Part shown: piece after piece, positions 62,594-64,000 of the stretch
How positions within the stretch are numbered: position 1 is the stretch's first letter
Layout of the letters: every line of letters begins with the position of its first letter
NCBI GenBank assembly: GCA_045541475.1
Contig: JAZQJI010000027.1
Location: forward strand, 69,947 to 133,946
Direction: 5' to 3'
DNA length: 64,000 nt
Origin: RGIG3077 sp045541475
GTDB lineage: Bacteria > Bacillota > Clostridia > Oscillospirales > Ruminococcaceae
The notes under the pieces: generated by a model
The model's database searches: none
Told to the model about the DNA's origin: nothing
Seen by the model: only the letters and a program-made list of their open reading frames with translations
Program-made: the position numbers and the translations under genes

Positions 62594-63233
62594 AATAACC
62601 GCACTATTATTTTGCGCAATTATTGCTGTAAGCTCTGTCAGCTGCGGCAGTAGAGAATGGCCGCCAACCGAAGACGATTTTTCTGTTTCTATAGGTGAAA
62701 ATAGCAGTAGCAATAGCGGCACAGAAAATGATTTTAATCATGCTGATGCTTCTACAACTACCGCTAAATCAACTACAACAAAAGCTGTAACTACAGTAAC
62801 AACTAAATCAATTACAACAACATCATCATCATCAACAACATCGACAACCACCAAAGAGATTACAACTACTACAACATCAAATAATATCCCGCAAGCAAAT
62901 GGTTTAAGTTTTAATATTACTCAAACAAACAGTTGGGAAGCAGACGGGCAAACAGTATTCCAATTTGAATGTATTATAAATAACGCAACAGAAAATGCAA
63001 TAACTTCATGGAGCATTGAAATACCGGTGGGAGATGCTTCGCTTTTGCAAGGTTGGAGTGCTAATTACAACGTATCTGAAGGCTTGCTGAATATATCTCC
63101 TGATGAATTTAACACTGAGATTGCCGCAAACGGAACTTTCTCTTTGGGTTTCCAGCTTTCAACAAACGGGAATATTGATACATCACAAGCAAAACTATAC
63201 ACCAACGGAAGTTCGATATCACCAACTCAGTGA
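62580..63233 (+). CDS. Lipoprotein with Thr-rich linker and CBM2-like carbohydrate-binding domain
   Basis: 217 residues. Lipobox SVSC (Cys about 22), a Ser/Thr stalk (about 40-105) and a C-terminal beta-sandwich (about 108-215) with WEADGQTVFQFECIINNATE, ITSWSIEIPVG and LQGWSANYN; Trp positions and the FNTEIAANGTFSLGFQ strand pair follow CBM2. It has no enzyme domain, so it should hold cellulose or another glycan at the cell surface. AAGGAG 7 nt before the ATG. Coupled to the upstream transporter gene, whose link to it is unclear. Confidence 0.8.
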   Translation: MQTNKITALLFCAIIAVSSVSCGSREWPPTEDDFSVSIGENSSSNSGTENDFNHADASTTTAKSTTTKAVTTVTTKSITTTSSSSTTSTTTKEITTTTTSNNIPQANGLSFNITQTNSWEADGQTVFQFECIINNATENAITSWSIEIPVGDASLLQGWSANYNVSEGLLNISPDEFNTEIAANGTFSLGFQLSTNGNIDTSQAKLYTNGSSISPTQ

Positions 63234-63286
63234 TTACGCAGAAGATTGGCAAAAGTATCATTGAACAAAATTTTTTTAAAAAAGGC

Positions 63287-63315
63287 TTGACAAATTTTTG
63301 TAAAGCTGATATAAT
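63287..63315 (+). promoter_or_regulatory. Promoter of the Ser-Ser tRNA pair
   Basis: TTGACA (63287-63292), 17 bp, TATAAT (63310-63315). Confidence 0.85.
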
Positions 63316-63331
63316 ATATAGGCAGTTATGC

Positions 63332-63420
<89 letters not shown>

Positions 63421-63447
63421 TAATTTAATATTTAATTTAGTTACCAT

Positions 63448-63540
63448 GGAGAAGTACTCAAGCTGGTGACGAGGCGCCCCTGCTAAGGGCGTAGGGTGGA
63501 TAAAACTGCCGCGAGGGTTCGAGTCCCTCCTTCTCCGCCA
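63448..63540 (+). tRNA. tRNA-Ser (GCT)
   Basis: 93 nt with CCA; acceptor GGAGAAG/CTTCTCC, anticodon GCT in CCTGCTAAG, long variable arm. Confidence 0.94.
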
Positions 63541-63577
63541 AACCCCGAAAGATTCGGTCTTTCGGGGTTTTCTTTAT
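63541..63577 (+). terminator. Terminator after the Ser-Ser tRNA pair
   Basis: AACCCCGAAAG/CTTTCGGGGTT with a 7-nt loop, then TTCTTT. Confidence 0.85.
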
Positions 63578-64000
63578 ATCCTCACCTTGTTTCGAGTTAA
63601 CACAAATTATTGCATAGAATTTTACAAAAATCTCTTTTATTACTGACTTATTACTGACACAATAATATCAAATGCAACGGAGTTGCATTCCTCAAAACTC
63701 CGTCTCGCTCAACCAAACAAAACGACGCATCATTTGAAAAAAATCTGCTTTTAATACAAAAATATATATAAAATCTTTACAATTCGACACGATTTGCACA
63801 GCCAAATACAAATTTTGGCGAAAAATAAAAAACGGGACAGGTCTGCGTGAGAGTTGTCACATTTTTTGTTATCTTATCACATTTTATTATCTATACAAAA
63901 CAATAAGATTTCCTTATCGAAAACGCTTACTATTTCTTGTGCAATTTTCTCGTTTCTTCGTCTATGTCTTGTATCTTCATAACTAATTGTGCTATTACTT
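63578..64000. other. 423 bp with no supported gene
   Basis: AT-rich. It contains a short direct repeat TTATTACTGAC (around 63638 and 63648) and no strong promoter or hairpin. On the minus strand a frame enters from the right edge and stops at 63930 (ends IQDIDEETRKLHKK), and another stops about 60 bp further; either could be the tail of a gene beyond the window, but both are too short to call. Confidence 0.4.

Noticed and set aside
63930..64000. Partial gene entering from the right edge on minus
   Set aside because: At most about 45 codons in two competing frames; no motif to choose between them.

Overview
The window is AT-rich, tightly packed bacterial DNA. Dockerin-bearing glycoside hydrolases (GH10, GH9) and a dockerin-bearing protease, cellulose-binding modules on Thr-rich linkers, a SpoVM homologue and the prpC-prkC-rsgA and yicC-remA-gmk-rpoZ-priA-def-fmt gene orders all point to a fibre-degrading Ruminococcus-like member of the Oscillospiraceae (Firmicutes, Clostridia). 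The assignment to a lineage is inferred from gene content only.

Region 1 (1-4999): a divergent pair of secreted fibre-degrading enzymes (partial GH10 xylanase on minus, GH9 endoglucanase with CBM3-like module and dockerin on plus), a shared hairpin terminator, then a Xer-type tyrosine recombinase on minus.

Region 2 (about 5050-12654): a 7.6-kb integrated filamentous phage (inovirus). It carries a rolling-circle Rep, a Zot/pI-type assembly ATPase, a TraX-family membrane protein, a run of tiny one-helix coat-like proteins including a likely major coat protein, a signal-peptide/beta-helix/C-terminal-anchor protein resembling an adsorption protein, a gpV-sized candidate ssDNA-binding protein, a lipoprotein, and a Cro/CI-type repressor with three palindromic operators. 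It has no integrase of its own. It sits between copies of a 20-bp repeat; the left copy lies inside a perfect 11-6-11 palindrome with the architecture of a dif site, 41 bp upstream of the chromosomal Xer gene. The right end holds a hairpin cluster and a 79-nt imperfect hairpin that resembles a filamentous-phage packaging signal. Four phage genes share the same hairpin just upstream of their ribosome binding sites.

Region 3 (12687-47000, all minus): two lipoproteins, then housekeeping blocks: tig-clpP-clpX; rplS with a structured leader, lepB, rbgA, rnhB, yraN, thrC, phosphoesterase; an M50 protease, murI and a radical-SAM pair; spoVM, rsgA, prkC, prpC, rlmN, rsmB, Zn-peptidase, fmt, def, priA, rpoZ, gmk, remA, yicC from one promoter; cysK-lysA; lon-engB.

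Region 4 (47000-64000, mixed strands): an ABC exporter, tRNA genes (Ser-CGA; Gly-TCC, Arg-TCT, His-GTG; Ser-TGA, Ser-GCT), a dockerin metalloprotease, phosphatases of the LMW-PTP and CpsB/YwqE types, a tiny Asn/Gln-rich protein behind a forespore-type promoter, IreB, a DUF1540 protein, an alaS-purO-purH-purD operon in which the two final purine steps are on separate genes, an AI-2E family transporter and a lipoprotein displaying a CBM2-like domain. The long run of minus-strand genes to the right of the dif-like site is compatible with the replication terminus being near 5 kb, but that needs a whole-genome skew plot.
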